Of a stretch of DNA of 25,862 bases, positions 15,021-21,987 are shown in pieces. Source of the stretch: a virus. Numbering within the stretch: position 1 is the first letter of the stretch; each line of letters opens with the position of its first letter. The notes below the pieces were generated by a model. That model worked only from the letters and a program-made list of their open reading frames with translations, was not told where the DNA came from and ran no database searches. Both the position numbers and the translations under genes were made by a program. The stretch is from positions 1 through 25,862 of IMG/VR virus record IMGVR_UViG_3300005429_000200, one strand, 5' to 3'.

Positions 15021-15028
15021 TATTTATA
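15021..15028 (-). promoter_or_regulatory. T4-type late promoter TATAAATA
   Basis: A perfect TATAAATA on the minus strand, 19 nt upstream of the ATG at 15001, placed in the 36-nt gap after the 255-aa gene. This is the T4 late -10 sequence read by polymerase carrying gp55, which is itself encoded in this window. It would drive the fibre block and perhaps the genes beyond. Confidence 0.8.
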
Positions 15029-15037
15029 ATACCTCAT

Positions 15038-15805
15038 CTATTCCCAAAAATATCTATTATGAATTTTAAAATTAGAACATTCTATCTTGTCATAGCCTAA
15101 GGGCAGATTGGTCGCTTTCATCCAATCTTCTAATAATACATGATTTCTATTATAATGTTTATATTTTATAGGAAGTCTACTTACACACATTTCTTTGGAT
15201 ATAACATGATTATATTCTTGTGTTGTTTCCAGACCTACGATCCAATTTCTGCCTGAGATCTCCATTATTTGTAATCTAAATTCTTCAAGAGGTATTGAGC
15301 TATTATATTGTTTATGTTGCCAATTACCTATTTCAGATGAAAAGGCTGTATAAAAAAAATAACGGTGGGTTGAGGATTTTGGGGATGGATCAACTTGTTC
15401 ACGTAATCTATCGAAGGTGTACTCATTCTGTGATTGCGATTTCACTACCGGGCGTAATTGGGGCTTAAACTTTACTAATATATGTTTTACGTGAGGAATA
15501 TCATGTGGTAGATATCTATTAATTACTCCGTTATCTTCTATCCATATGTTAGTCAATTCATAATCGCATGCATTTATAACCCAATTTCCAGGATCATTCC
15601 ATGCTTTATCTTTTAAAAAATCTACGTCATCTGGAACATTCATTCTATTGCGATCTGATATATTCCAAGAATAATTAAACAAATCTTTTCCTGTTCCAGA
15701 TCCGTTTTCTTCCATCTCAGAACGTTTAGACCAATATGTGTATCGTTCTAAACCTATTCCTCTGGCCGCTATAGAAACACCAGGACCACTAACATAAATT
15801 TCCAT
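15038..15805 (-). CDS. Unknown 255-aa protein following QueE
   Basis: The ATG directly follows the queE stop with no gap, so it is translated from the same message. It begins MEIYVSGPGVSIAARGIGLE and is rich in Asn, Tyr, Trp, His and Arg. Notable segments are NWVINACDYELTNIWIED (74-91), HRYFFYTAFSSEIGNW (146-161) and VGLETTQEYNHVISKEM (191-207). There are only three cysteines, not in a cluster motif, and no membrane segment. I recognise no family. Because it is joined to QueE it could take part in deazaguanine handling or in surface modification, but this is only positional inference. Confidence 0.75.
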   Translation of the reverse strand: MEIYVSGPGVSIAARGIGLERYTYWSKRSEMEENGSGTGKDLFNYSWNISDRNRMNVPDDVDFLKDKAWNDPGNWVINACDYELTNIWIEDNGVINRYLPHDIPHVKHILVKFKPQLRPVVKSQSQNEYTFDRLREQVDPSPKSSTHRYFFYTAFSSEIGNWQHKQYNSSIPLEEFRLQIMEISGRNWIVGLETTQEYNHVISKEMCVSRLPIKYKHYNRNHVLLEDWMKATNLPLGYDKIECSNFKIHNRYFWE

Positions 15806-16657
15806 TCATGTGCCCCACTTATTACCGAATAAATCTACATGTAGTCTGGGTGAATATCTCCACCCTCTAGCCATAGCTTTTTCAGCAATATTGAATTTTG
15901 TTTTGGCTAGCATTTCACTAGTACCCCCGCAAGGCATGCAATATATATCGTATTTTAATTGTTCTCGATGTTGTATATCTGCTATTTCATTTAAATCTTC
16001 TTCATCTTGAACAACAAATTTTAAATAAAGATTACTGTGAGCTACTGTACTATATTGATCCCAATTCTCTGGTTTAATTGCTTTTTCATTGGACTCTCCA
16101 CTAATACTTAATTTGGGGCTGCAAGACCATGTTACATCAACAGAACTCTTTCTCATTAAACATTGATAAAAATCTTCAGTTAGTGGAAATGTACTATTAG
16201 TCTCAAATGTAATATTTTTAAGTCCTTTCATAGCTGGAGCATTTAATAAATCCGGTAATTGTTTTTGCCACATTAATGGTTCACCACCGGTTAATATTAA
16301 ATGAATATCTTGGCCATCATTATCCCAACTATTATTGGGTGTTAACTCTAATAATTTTTCAGCTATAACATCAGCCTGTTCAAACACAGAGAGATGCATA
16401 TATTCTTTAGCCCAGCTAGCTGAACTATCACATCCAATATGCATAACTGGTAATTCTTGTACAGATTTATATTTACTAATATCAAGATTCTTCCAAGGCA
16501 TATCATCACGTGGAAGAAGAGGTACACCTCTTTCCTGACCGAAACCTGGACATTCAAAATTACAACCATATAATCTTAAAAATACACTTGGTATTCCTAC
16601 AAATTTTCCTTCACCCTGAATGCTATAAAACATTTCAGAATATCTTAATTTCGACAT
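15806..16657 (-). CDS. queE: QueE-like 7-carboxy-7-deazaguanine synthase (radical SAM)
   Basis: 283 aa. The start SEMFYSIQGEGKFVGIPSVFLRLYGCN is characteristic of QueE, which uses SAM and a [4Fe-4S] cluster to contract 6-carboxytetrahydropterin into 7-carboxy-7-deazaguanine. The canonical CX3CX2C motif is split: Cys32 and Cys36 are in place, but the third Cys (Cys76, in HIGCDSSASW, matching the usual CDT/CDS) follows an insertion of about 37 residues. The SAM-binding GGEP motif is at 124-127 in LILTGGEPLMW. The insertion and the extended length (bacterial QueE is about 210-245 aa) mark it as a divergent phage-type form. It is followed without gap by the 255-aa unknown gene and preceded by a small Cys-containing gene and the QueD-like gene. 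No queC or folE is in the window. Confidence 0.88.
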   Translation of the reverse strand: MSKLRYSEMFYSIQGEGKFVGIPSVFLRLYGCNFECPGFGQERGVPLLPRDDMPWKNLDISKYKSVQELPVMHIGCDSSASWAKEYMHLSVFEQADVIAEKLLELTPNNSWDNDGQDIHLILTGGEPLMWQKQLPDLLNAPAMKGLKNITFETNSTFPLTEDFYQCLMRKSSVDVTWSCSPKLSISGESNEKAIKPENWDQYSTVAHSNLYLKFVVQDEEDLNEIADIQHREQLKYDIYCMPCGGTSEMLAKTKFNIAEKAMARGWRYSPRLHVDLFGNKWGT

Positions 16658-16664
16658 GTTACCT

Positions 16665-16883
16665 TTATCCTTGAACTATAGGCCAAGATTTTATTCCCGC
16701 ATCATATGCTGTAAACCAATGTTCCTCTAATGCCATTTCCACCATTGATTCAACACCCGTGCCGGCAACAGCTTCTCGCAAATCTCGCACATAACATATT
16801 GGTTCAGTACATTCATTTACGCACTCTTTAACTTCTATACTACCACAAGTACTATAATCTTCTTTTGATACTCTTGTTTCCAT
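16665..16883 (-). CDS. Small Cys-containing protein between QueD and QueE
   Basis: 72 aa, begins METRVSKEDYSTCGSIEVKE. Four cysteines occur at 13, 21, 25 and 30 (the middle pair as CVNEC), which could bind a metal or cluster, followed by an acidic helical part (REAVAGTGVESMVEMALEEHW). It lies 2 nt after the QueD-like gene and 7 nt before queE, so it belongs to the same operon. I recognise no family. A metal- or cluster-related accessory function for the pathway is conceivable but unsupported beyond position and cysteines. Confidence 0.65.
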   Translation of the reverse strand: METRVSKEDYSTCGSIEVKECVNECTEPICYVRDLREAVAGTGVESMVEMALEEHWFTAYDAGIKSWPIVQG

Positions 16884-16885
16884 TG

Positions 16886-17419
16886 TTATCCTTCATCTAC
16901 ATTAAATAAGTCTTCATTCCATTCTCTATGACCTTCACGCCAAGCCATGTTACTTTGTGTTTCACGTACTTCAACTCTATAACACCAGAGTCTTTCTGCT
17001 TCGCCTGGCCCCCACATATCAGGAATGAATATTCCATTTACATATTTATATAGCTGTTCAGATAATCCTTCACATCCAAGTTTTGGCAATACAGAAAGTT
17101 TTGCTATTCCTGCAGCCTCTAACTGTTTATAAAGATCCATGTGCGGTTCATCTTCTGCTACTAATAAAGTATGATCGAACATATCATCTAAGAAACTTTT
17201 AAGTTCTCCCATACCACCATAATCAGCAACCCAGTTTCTAACATCTAAATGATCAGTACCAAAAAAGAATCTCATACTAAAACTGTAGCCATGAATGACA
17301 TTACAATGACTATCTGCTTTCCATTGTCGATAAGCAACTGGAAATTTATCTACGTATTCCTTTGTACTGTTATATTTGTATATTCTAGGTTCCTTACTTC
17401 CTAAAGCTACTGTACTCAT
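16886..17419 (-). CDS. queD: QueD-like 6-carboxytetrahydropterin synthase, variant metal site
   Basis: 177 aa from the ATG at 17419. An in-frame start at 17455 would add 12 basic residues but lacks a ribosome site. QueD converts dihydroneopterin triphosphate to 6-carboxytetrahydropterin. The family core is visible: HCNVIHGYSF with Cys39 (catalytic) and His43, ADYGGMGELKSFLDDMFDHTLL with Asp82-His83, and VEVRET with Glu153. In E. coli QueD zinc is held by His16, His31 and His33; here the first and third are replaced by Tyr (Tyr30 in VAYRQW, Tyr45 in HGY). His38 may be an alternative ligand. The protein is also longer than bacterial QueD (about 120 aa). PTPS family membership is strong; the exact reaction is less certain. 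Confidence 0.8.
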   Translation of the reverse strand: MSTVALGSKEPRIYKYNSTKEYVDKFPVAYRQWKADSHCNVIHGYSFSMRFFFGTDHLDVRNWVADYGGMGELKSFLDDMFDHTLLVAEDEPHMDLYKQLEAAGIAKLSVLPKLGCEGLSEQLYKYVNGIFIPDMWGPGEAERLWCYRVEVRETQSNMAWREGHREWNEDLFNVDEG

Positions 17420-17507
17420 ATTCGTTCTCTTCTTCGAATTCATCGATTTCTTCATCGATATAATTATCAGCTAACTCCTTATTAAGTCGCCGTTCTTTTT
17501 TTGACAT
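17394..17507 (-). CDS. Small acidic ORF upstream of queD
   Basis: 37 aa starting MSKKERRLNKELADN and followed by an acidic stretch (YIDEEIDEFEEENEYEY). It begins 5 nt after the peptide deformylase stop and overlaps the queD start by 26 nt in another frame, so its translation could couple to queD. It has no weakly coding features apart from length. A ribosome site is poor (TCTTGAAAAAG upstream). I recognise no family. It fills the gap neatly, which favours a real gene, but confidence is moderate. Confidence 0.45.
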   Translation of the reverse strand: MSKKERRLNKELADNYIDEEIDEFEEENEYEYSSFRK

Positions 17508-17512
17508 CTTTT

Positions 17513-18085
17513 TCAAGACATCTTTGCTGTAACTCTCTCTTGTTTTTTGTTGTTTAAATGACTTTGCCATAATGTCGGGCTCGCGGTTTTTATTTTTTTA
17601 AGTTGTGATCTTCTTTTTCTTCTCGCATTTGATAAATGAAGTCTACTGGCACCTTCATAAAAGACTTTTCCTTTTATGTGATCCATTTCATGTAAAAATA
17701 TACGAGCAGATAAATCAGAAAAATAACCAGTTAGGTTTTTATTTTCAGCATCTTCCCATGATACCGACAAACTTTTGGGTCGGCTTATCTTAATAAACAA
17801 ACCTGGATACGTTAAACATCCTTCCATTTCCCAAACGTACTCTGTTGATTCCTCGATAATTTGAGGATTAAACAGTACCATATTATTTCCTTCGTGATTC
17901 ATAGCAAATACACTTTGCTTATAACCTATTTGATTTGCTGATAAACCTACGCCATCATAATGTAGCATATTCTCAATTAGCTCATCTTGAAATTCGTGAG
18001 GGTCAGCCGGGGGACTCCAGAAACTAAAAGGTATAGTTTCTTGCTCTAATAACTCGTGTCCTTCTGGAAGTAAAGGCTTTATCAT
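17513..18085 (-). CDS. def: Peptide deformylase
   Basis: 190 aa. All three deformylase motifs are present: GVGLSANQ (45-52), EGCLT (88-92) and HEMDH (132-136), giving the metal ligands Cys90, His132, His136 and catalytic Glu133. The enzyme removes the formyl group from nascent N-terminal methionine in the cytoplasm. Phage deformylases are common in marine T4-like phages and are thought to sustain host or phage protein maturation. Unlike many short phage versions, this one has a basic C-terminal extension (about 150-190, RRKRRSQLKKIKTASP...), perhaps for ribosome binding. The start overlaps the gp46 stop by an ATGA (18082-18085). Confidence 0.93.
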   Translation of the reverse strand: MIKPLLPEGHELLEQETIPFSFWSPPADPHEFQDELIENMLHYDGVGLSANQIGYKQSVFAMNHEGNNMVLFNPQIIEESTEYVWEMEGCLTYPGLFIKISRPKSLSVSWEDAENKNLTGYFSDLSARIFLHEMDHIKGKVFYEGASRLHLSNARRKRRSQLKKIKTASPTLWQSHLNNKKQERVTAKMS

Positions 18086-19794
18086 AATATCACACTAAAG
18101 TTTTTACGTTTTTCAAATTTCATGTGAACTCTAAATTTATCATATAAAGTATCACCCTTATGAGAAATTACAAATACATTTGTGGTGGATCCTTGCTCAT
18201 TAACTATTTTCATAAACTCATCTGTTCCTTCACCATCCAAGGAACTATCAAACACTTCATCTAATATTAATAGATTAGTGTTAACTGAGTTTTTCAATTT
18301 AGCAATTGTTCTCCACGTGAACAATAAAGCTAAATCTATACGCATCTTCTCTCCTTCACTGAAAGAATCATACGTAAAATCATCTCTATATCTTGACTTA
18401 ATTTCTTCATTGAAATTCGAGTCTAAATTGAAAGATACAAAGAAATTCATTTGTGTTAAATATTTGTTAATCAATTTATTCATGATTGGCAAATATTGTT
18501 TTATAATTCTAGATTTTATACCTTCATCTTTTAAAATATTTCTAGCAGTTTCTTGTACAAATTTTTCTTCAATCAATTCTTCTGTTAGCGCTTCTATTTC
18601 TTTAAATTCTGAAGCATATTCTTTTAGAGCTTTCTTTTCTTCTTTTATATCACCAGTATCTTGTTCTAACTGATTAATACTTTCTTGTTGTTTTTTAACA
18701 TACTGATCAATAACCCTTACGTTATTATTAATTGTTTGTACTGAGGTTTGTTGACCCTGTATGTTTTCTTGAATTGATTGTATTGCAGATAATCTTTCTC
18801 TGGTAGAGTTAAGCTCTCCGTCAATCTTATCGACTGCGCTATTATATTCTTCGATCTTTTTTTGTTTTTGTATAATTTCTTTGTGTTTGAAGGCGTGGTC
18901 GATGTTTTGCTTACACGTTGGACAGTCATCGTTTGACTCAAAGAAGGAGATATTTTCTTGTTCGGTATTAACATTCCGGAGAATGGAACGTTGATATTCT
19001 GTAAGTTTATCATGAGTTTCGTTTACTTGTTTAGCATCATTTATTTGATTTAAAAGTTCCTCTACTGATTGATTAACCTCTTCGATTTGAGCACAAAGCT
19101 TTTCTTTTTCATCTAAAGATTTTTTAATGTCTTTTTCATATCCAGATATAAGAGATTTTGTTTTATGTTTTAACTGAGATATGTAATTTTCTTTTAATTC
19201 TATTTTATTTTCAAGTAAATCTTTGGATGATTTATTCTCATCTATTTTTATCTTATTTTCCATTGAATATGTTTTAAGAACATTATTCATAGTAGAAAAT
19301 ATCTGAATATCTAATAGGTCTTCTATAATATCTCTTCTATCCGATGCTTTTAATTGCATAAATGGAACGAATGAAGAATTACCTAAAATTACTATTTGTG
19401 TGAAAGATTTATAATTTAACTTTAATACACTTTTTTCTAAAAAATCTTGAAAATCTCTTACACTAGCATTTTGTTGTAATTGCAGGCCGTCTGTTATTAT
19501 TTCAAAGAAGTTTGGTTTAATACCTCGGCGAACTAATATATGTTTTTTGCCCACCAAAAATTCTACTTCAACAACGGCTTCTCTTTCATTGATAGAATTT
19601 ATTAATTGAGCTTTATTAATACTACGAAATGGTTTCCCGAATAAACCAAATGTTAAAGCATCAAGCATAGTGCTTTTTCCAGCACCATTTTCTCCAATGA
19701 TAAGTGTAGTTTTAGATCTATCGAGATCTATCTTTGTAAAAACATTGCCGCTACTTAAAAAGTTCTTGTAGCGAACGGATTTAAATGTAATCAT
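18082..19794 (-). CDS. 46: gp46-like recombination nuclease subunit (Rad50/SbcC family)
   Basis: 570 aa. SMC-like ATPase with Walker A GENGAGKST (34-42), long coiled coils on both sides (about 170-280 and 300-420), a zinc-hook CPTC (291-294) at the apex, the ABC signature FSEGEK (478-483) and Walker B LLILDEVFD (508-516). With gp47 it forms the nuclease complex that resects DNA ends for recombination-dependent replication and helps degrade host DNA. Length matches T4 gp46 (560 aa). gp47 lies upstream, separated only by the RHH-like gene, and deformylase follows by overlap. Confidence 0.95.
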   Translation of the reverse strand: MITFKSVRYKNFLSSGNVFTKIDLDRSKTTLIIGENGAGKSTMLDALTFGLFGKPFRSINKAQLINSINEREAVVEVEFLVGKKHILVRRGIKPNFFEIITDGLQLQQNASVRDFQDFLEKSVLKLNYKSFTQIVILGNSSFVPFMQLKASDRRDIIEDLLDIQIFSTMNNVLKTYSMENKIKIDENKSSKDLLENKIELKENYISQLKHKTKSLISGYEKDIKKSLDEKEKLCAQIEEVNQSVEELLNQINDAKQVNETHDKLTEYQRSILRNVNTEQENISFFESNDDCPTCKQNIDHAFKHKEIIQKQKKIEEYNSAVDKIDGELNSTRERLSAIQSIQENIQGQQTSVQTINNNVRVIDQYVKKQQESINQLEQDTGDIKEEKKALKEYASEFKEIEALTEELIEEKFVQETARNILKDEGIKSRIIKQYLPIMNKLINKYLTQMNFFVSFNLDSNFNEEIKSRYRDDFTYDSFSEGEKMRIDLALLFTWRTIAKLKNSVNTNLLILDEVFDSSLDGEGTDEFMKIVNEQGSTTNVFVISHKGDTLYDKFRVHMKFEKRKNFSVIL

Positions 19795-20096
19795 TAATTC
19801 TCGGTCAGTAACTGCTTGCCGTGTTCAAATTGATACTCGGCACTTACTAGCTGATCCTGTAATGATTTACCGACTAATTGATTTAGTGTTATATTGTGTT
19901 GATGAGCCAACAACATCAATTTATTTAAAACTGGTTCTTCTATATCAACTTCTATTGTTTTTGTTTTGGGGTTTGTTATTTTTTCGCGGGATTTTTCATC
20001 CATAAAAATTCTCTCTGCTTCTTTCAACGAACAATTATGTTCTCTGGCTATTTCAGGTAAGCGCTCACCATAAAACCAGGATGCGTTGTCACTCAT
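19794..20096 (-). CDS. Ribbon-helix-helix-like small protein between gp47 and gp46
   Basis: 100 aa. The C-terminal half carries a strand followed by two helices (KTIEVDIEEPVLNKLMLLAH, then HNITLNQLVGKSLQDQL), the pattern of ribbon-helix-helix DNA-binding proteins of the Arc/MetJ/CopG type. The N-terminal half (WFYGERLPEIAREHNCSLKEAERIF) looks like an additional helical unit, possibly a helix-turn-helix. It starts 1 nt after gp47 and shares one base with the start of gp46. It might be a DNA-binding regulator or a modulator of the gp46/47 complex. No T4 counterpart is recognised. Confidence 0.7.
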   Translation of the reverse strand: MSDNASWFYGERLPEIAREHNCSLKEAERIFMDEKSREKITNPKTKTIEVDIEEPVLNKLMLLAHQHNITLNQLVGKSLQDQLVSAEYQFEHGKQLLTEN

Positions 20097-20097
20097 G

Positions 20098-21153
20098 CTA
20101 CTCTAAGGTTAAAGATTCATTATACAGGTTTCTCATTAAAATGTCAAGTCTTTTTTTGTCTACAGGTGTTTCCAACTGTTCTATATATGTGGATAAAATT
20201 GTCATGGTATCTTGTGCTTCATCGATAATAGTTTCCTCATCATCCAATTCGGCAAAAGATTCAACAACTGTAACATCTCCAACTCCGGATTTATACATCT
20301 TATCTAAGATAACATCAAATAAATACGGATTGGTTTTATTTTCAACAATTATTTTAACGTAAGTATTTTCCCATTTATCAAAGTTTTCTTCTTGTGCTGA
20401 TTCAACGGTCCAATCCAAATCATTGTAAAAATATTTATGAAACATTTCGTAAGGATTTTCAATAAATTCTAATTCTCTAGTTTCAAAATCAAATATATGA
20501 AAACCTCGTGGATCTTTATAATCCAACCAATTAGTTTGATAGGGATTTCCTGTATAATAAACAGTTCCGTTATCGCTTTTATGATGAAAATGACCACTGA
20601 ACACCATATCAAACTTTTTAAATAATTTGCGATCCAATCCTTCTGGACTAAATTGTCCCGGAATCATTTCAAAACCAAGAATTTCGAGATGACCAAACAT
20701 TATATCGCATTTGGTTTTATTAATTAAGTCAACTGCATAATCATGATTATCCTTGCATAGCCATGGCATCATTACAAAATTTGCATCACAAAAATTCAAT
20801 TCTTTCGGTGTATTATGTGTCGTAATATTAGGATATTCTTTTAATAATAAACTTGGAGAATTTACTTCATTAGTAGTTTTATAAAATGTATCGTGATTTC
20901 CAGCCAACATGTGACATTCTATATTATTTTCTAACAAGGGATCAAAAAACATATGCTTAGCATCATATAAAGATTTGTAATTAACAAACTTTCGTCTATC
21001 AAATACATCACCCATATGTATGAGGCTTTTTATATCATGTTCTTTAAGATAAGGAAAGAATATATCTTCGTAGAATTTAGAAAAGTAACTGGAAAAAACT
21101 ATAGCATCATTCCTAGCACCAAAATGCGTATCGGTAATTATGGCTGCTTTCAT
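20098..21153 (-). CDS. 47: gp47-like recombination nuclease subunit (Mre11/SbcD family)
   Basis: 351 aa. Calcineurin-like phosphoesterase motifs appear in order: DTHFG (8-12), GDVFDRR (48-54), GNHD (85-88), GHLE (154-157) and GHFHH (187-191). These hold the two metal ions of the nuclease site. Together with gp46 it resects double-strand ends for recombination-dependent replication. Length is close to T4 gp47 (339 aa). The start overlaps the gp55 stop by an ATGA (21150-21153). Confidence 0.95.
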   Translation of the reverse strand: MKAAIITDTHFGARNDAIVFSSYFSKFYEDIFFPYLKEHDIKSLIHMGDVFDRRKFVNYKSLYDAKHMFFDPLLENNIECHMLAGNHDTFYKTTNEVNSPSLLLKEYPNITTHNTPKELNFCDANFVMMPWLCKDNHDYAVDLINKTKCDIMFGHLEILGFEMIPGQFSPEGLDRKLFKKFDMVFSGHFHHKSDNGTVYYTGNPYQTNWLDYKDPRGFHIFDFETRELEFIENPYEMFHKYFYNDLDWTVESAQEENFDKWENTYVKIIVENKTNPYLFDVILDKMYKSGVGDVTVVESFAELDDEETIIDEAQDTMTILSTYIEQLETPVDKKRLDILMRNLYNESLTLE

Positions 21154-21749
21154 GTTGCGTTATCAGCCTCTACCATATAAGGTACTAATGTATTAGCCCC
21201 TGATGTATTCGCGGTTGTGGCTTTTTTAGATTTCCTGGCTTTCGCGTCTTCGAAATCTCCTACAAATTTATACATATTTGCTTTTTGCTCTTCAGTTAAA
21301 ACTTCAATATTAAAGTTAGTATTGCCATCATCATGCTCAGACATTGAAGCGCTATCAGATAACATGCTATTATTATGAATAGTTTTATATTTTATATAAA
21401 GTTGCTTTTTCTCTTTTTGTATTCTTCTGATAAAAGCAAAATATATAATCTGGGTAAAATAAGAAAATGGATTAGATGATCTTTCCGGATTAAAATTATG
21501 AGCTGATTGAACACAATTCTCTATTCCATCTGAGATCATTTCATCTCTGAAAGTGTAGTTAACAAAGTTTGGTCTTAAACTAAGTCTCTCCGCAATTTTC
21601 ATAAAACAATCACCAATATAATCTGGAATAATTGGAATTAATTCATCCGGATCTTTTTTCTTCACCTCAGCACAATGGTTTTTATAATTAACCATCTCTT
21701 CATGAAATTTTTTATTATCAACATAATGTATCGACTTTGCTCTAGCCAT
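21150..21749 (-). CDS. 55: Late sigma factor gp55
   Basis: 199 aa. The T4 gp55 family pattern is clear: FRDEMISDGIENC (67-79) and NPFSYFTQIIYFAFIRRIQ (93-111), corresponding to the sigma region 2-like core. The following KEKKQLYIKYK basic stretch and the poorly conserved C-terminus also fit, the latter being where the sliding-clamp-binding end lies in T4. gp55 replaces sigma70 on host polymerase and recognises TATAAATA-type promoters, of which two clear copies lie in this window at 15021 and 25791. It sits in the early-type unit that starts at the 23186 promoter. Confidence 0.92.
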   Translation of the reverse strand: MARAKSIHYVDNKKFHEEMVNYKNHCAEVKKKDPDELIPIIPDYIGDCFMKIAERLSLRPNFVNYTFRDEMISDGIENCVQSAHNFNPERSSNPFSYFTQIIYFAFIRRIQKEKKQLYIKYKTIHNNSMLSDSASMSEHDDGNTNFNIEVLTEEQKANMYKFVGDFEDAKARKSKKATTANTSGANTLVPYMVEADNAT

Positions 21750-21789
21750 TGTTATCCTTCAAAACTATTAAAAAATTTATAGAGGGGGA

Positions 21790-21972
21790 CTATTTAACTG
21801 TTTTTTTCACTTTTTTCTTTGCTTTCTTTACAGTCTTCTTTGTAGCTTTCTTCGCAGTCTTTTTAACTTCATCTGCATTCTCTTTTACTATGTCACTTGC
21901 TTCTTTAACAACTTCCGCTGGTGTTGAAAATACTTTTTTAATATGCTTAGTAATGTGACTAAACCATCCCAT
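21790..21972 (-). CDS. Lysine-rich histone-H1-like small protein
   Basis: 60 aa. N-terminal half MGWFSHITKHIKKVFSTPAE then EVVKEASDIVKENADEV is amphipathic helical. Residues 37-60 are a lysine-rich tail with repeated KKTAKKATKK, KKAKKK and KKTVK units, like the tail of histone H1 or AlgP-type proteins. Such a tail should bind DNA or RNA. It has a good ribosome site (AAAGGTAATT). It lies between the glycosyltransferase and gp55, so would be made early. A nucleoid- or host-takeover role is possible. The opposite-strand frame here is a shadow. Confidence 0.7.
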   Translation of the reverse strand: MGWFSHITKHIKKVFSTPAEVVKEASDIVKENADEVKKTAKKATKKTVKKAKKKVKKTVK

Positions 21973-21987
21973 AATTACCTTTCTGTA

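Noticed and set aside
17043-17050. TATAAATA on the minus strand
   Set aside because: Inside the QueD-like gene (Leu-Tyr-Lys-Tyr codons) and not followed by a gene start at a fitting distance.
18182-19013. Plus-strand 163-aa ORF and minus-strand 98-aa ORF within gp46
   Set aside because: Both lie in alternative frames of the well-supported gp46 gene.
21774-21781. TATAAATT (minus strand) before gp55 as a late promoter
   Set aside because: One mismatch at a conserved position, and gp55 should be expressed before late genes. In AT-rich DNA this can be chance.
21749-21958. Plus-strand ORF of 69 aa, very rich in Phe and resembling a membrane protein
   Set aside because: It is the antisense shadow of the lysine-rich H1-like gene: Lys codons AAA/AAG read as TTT/CTT.
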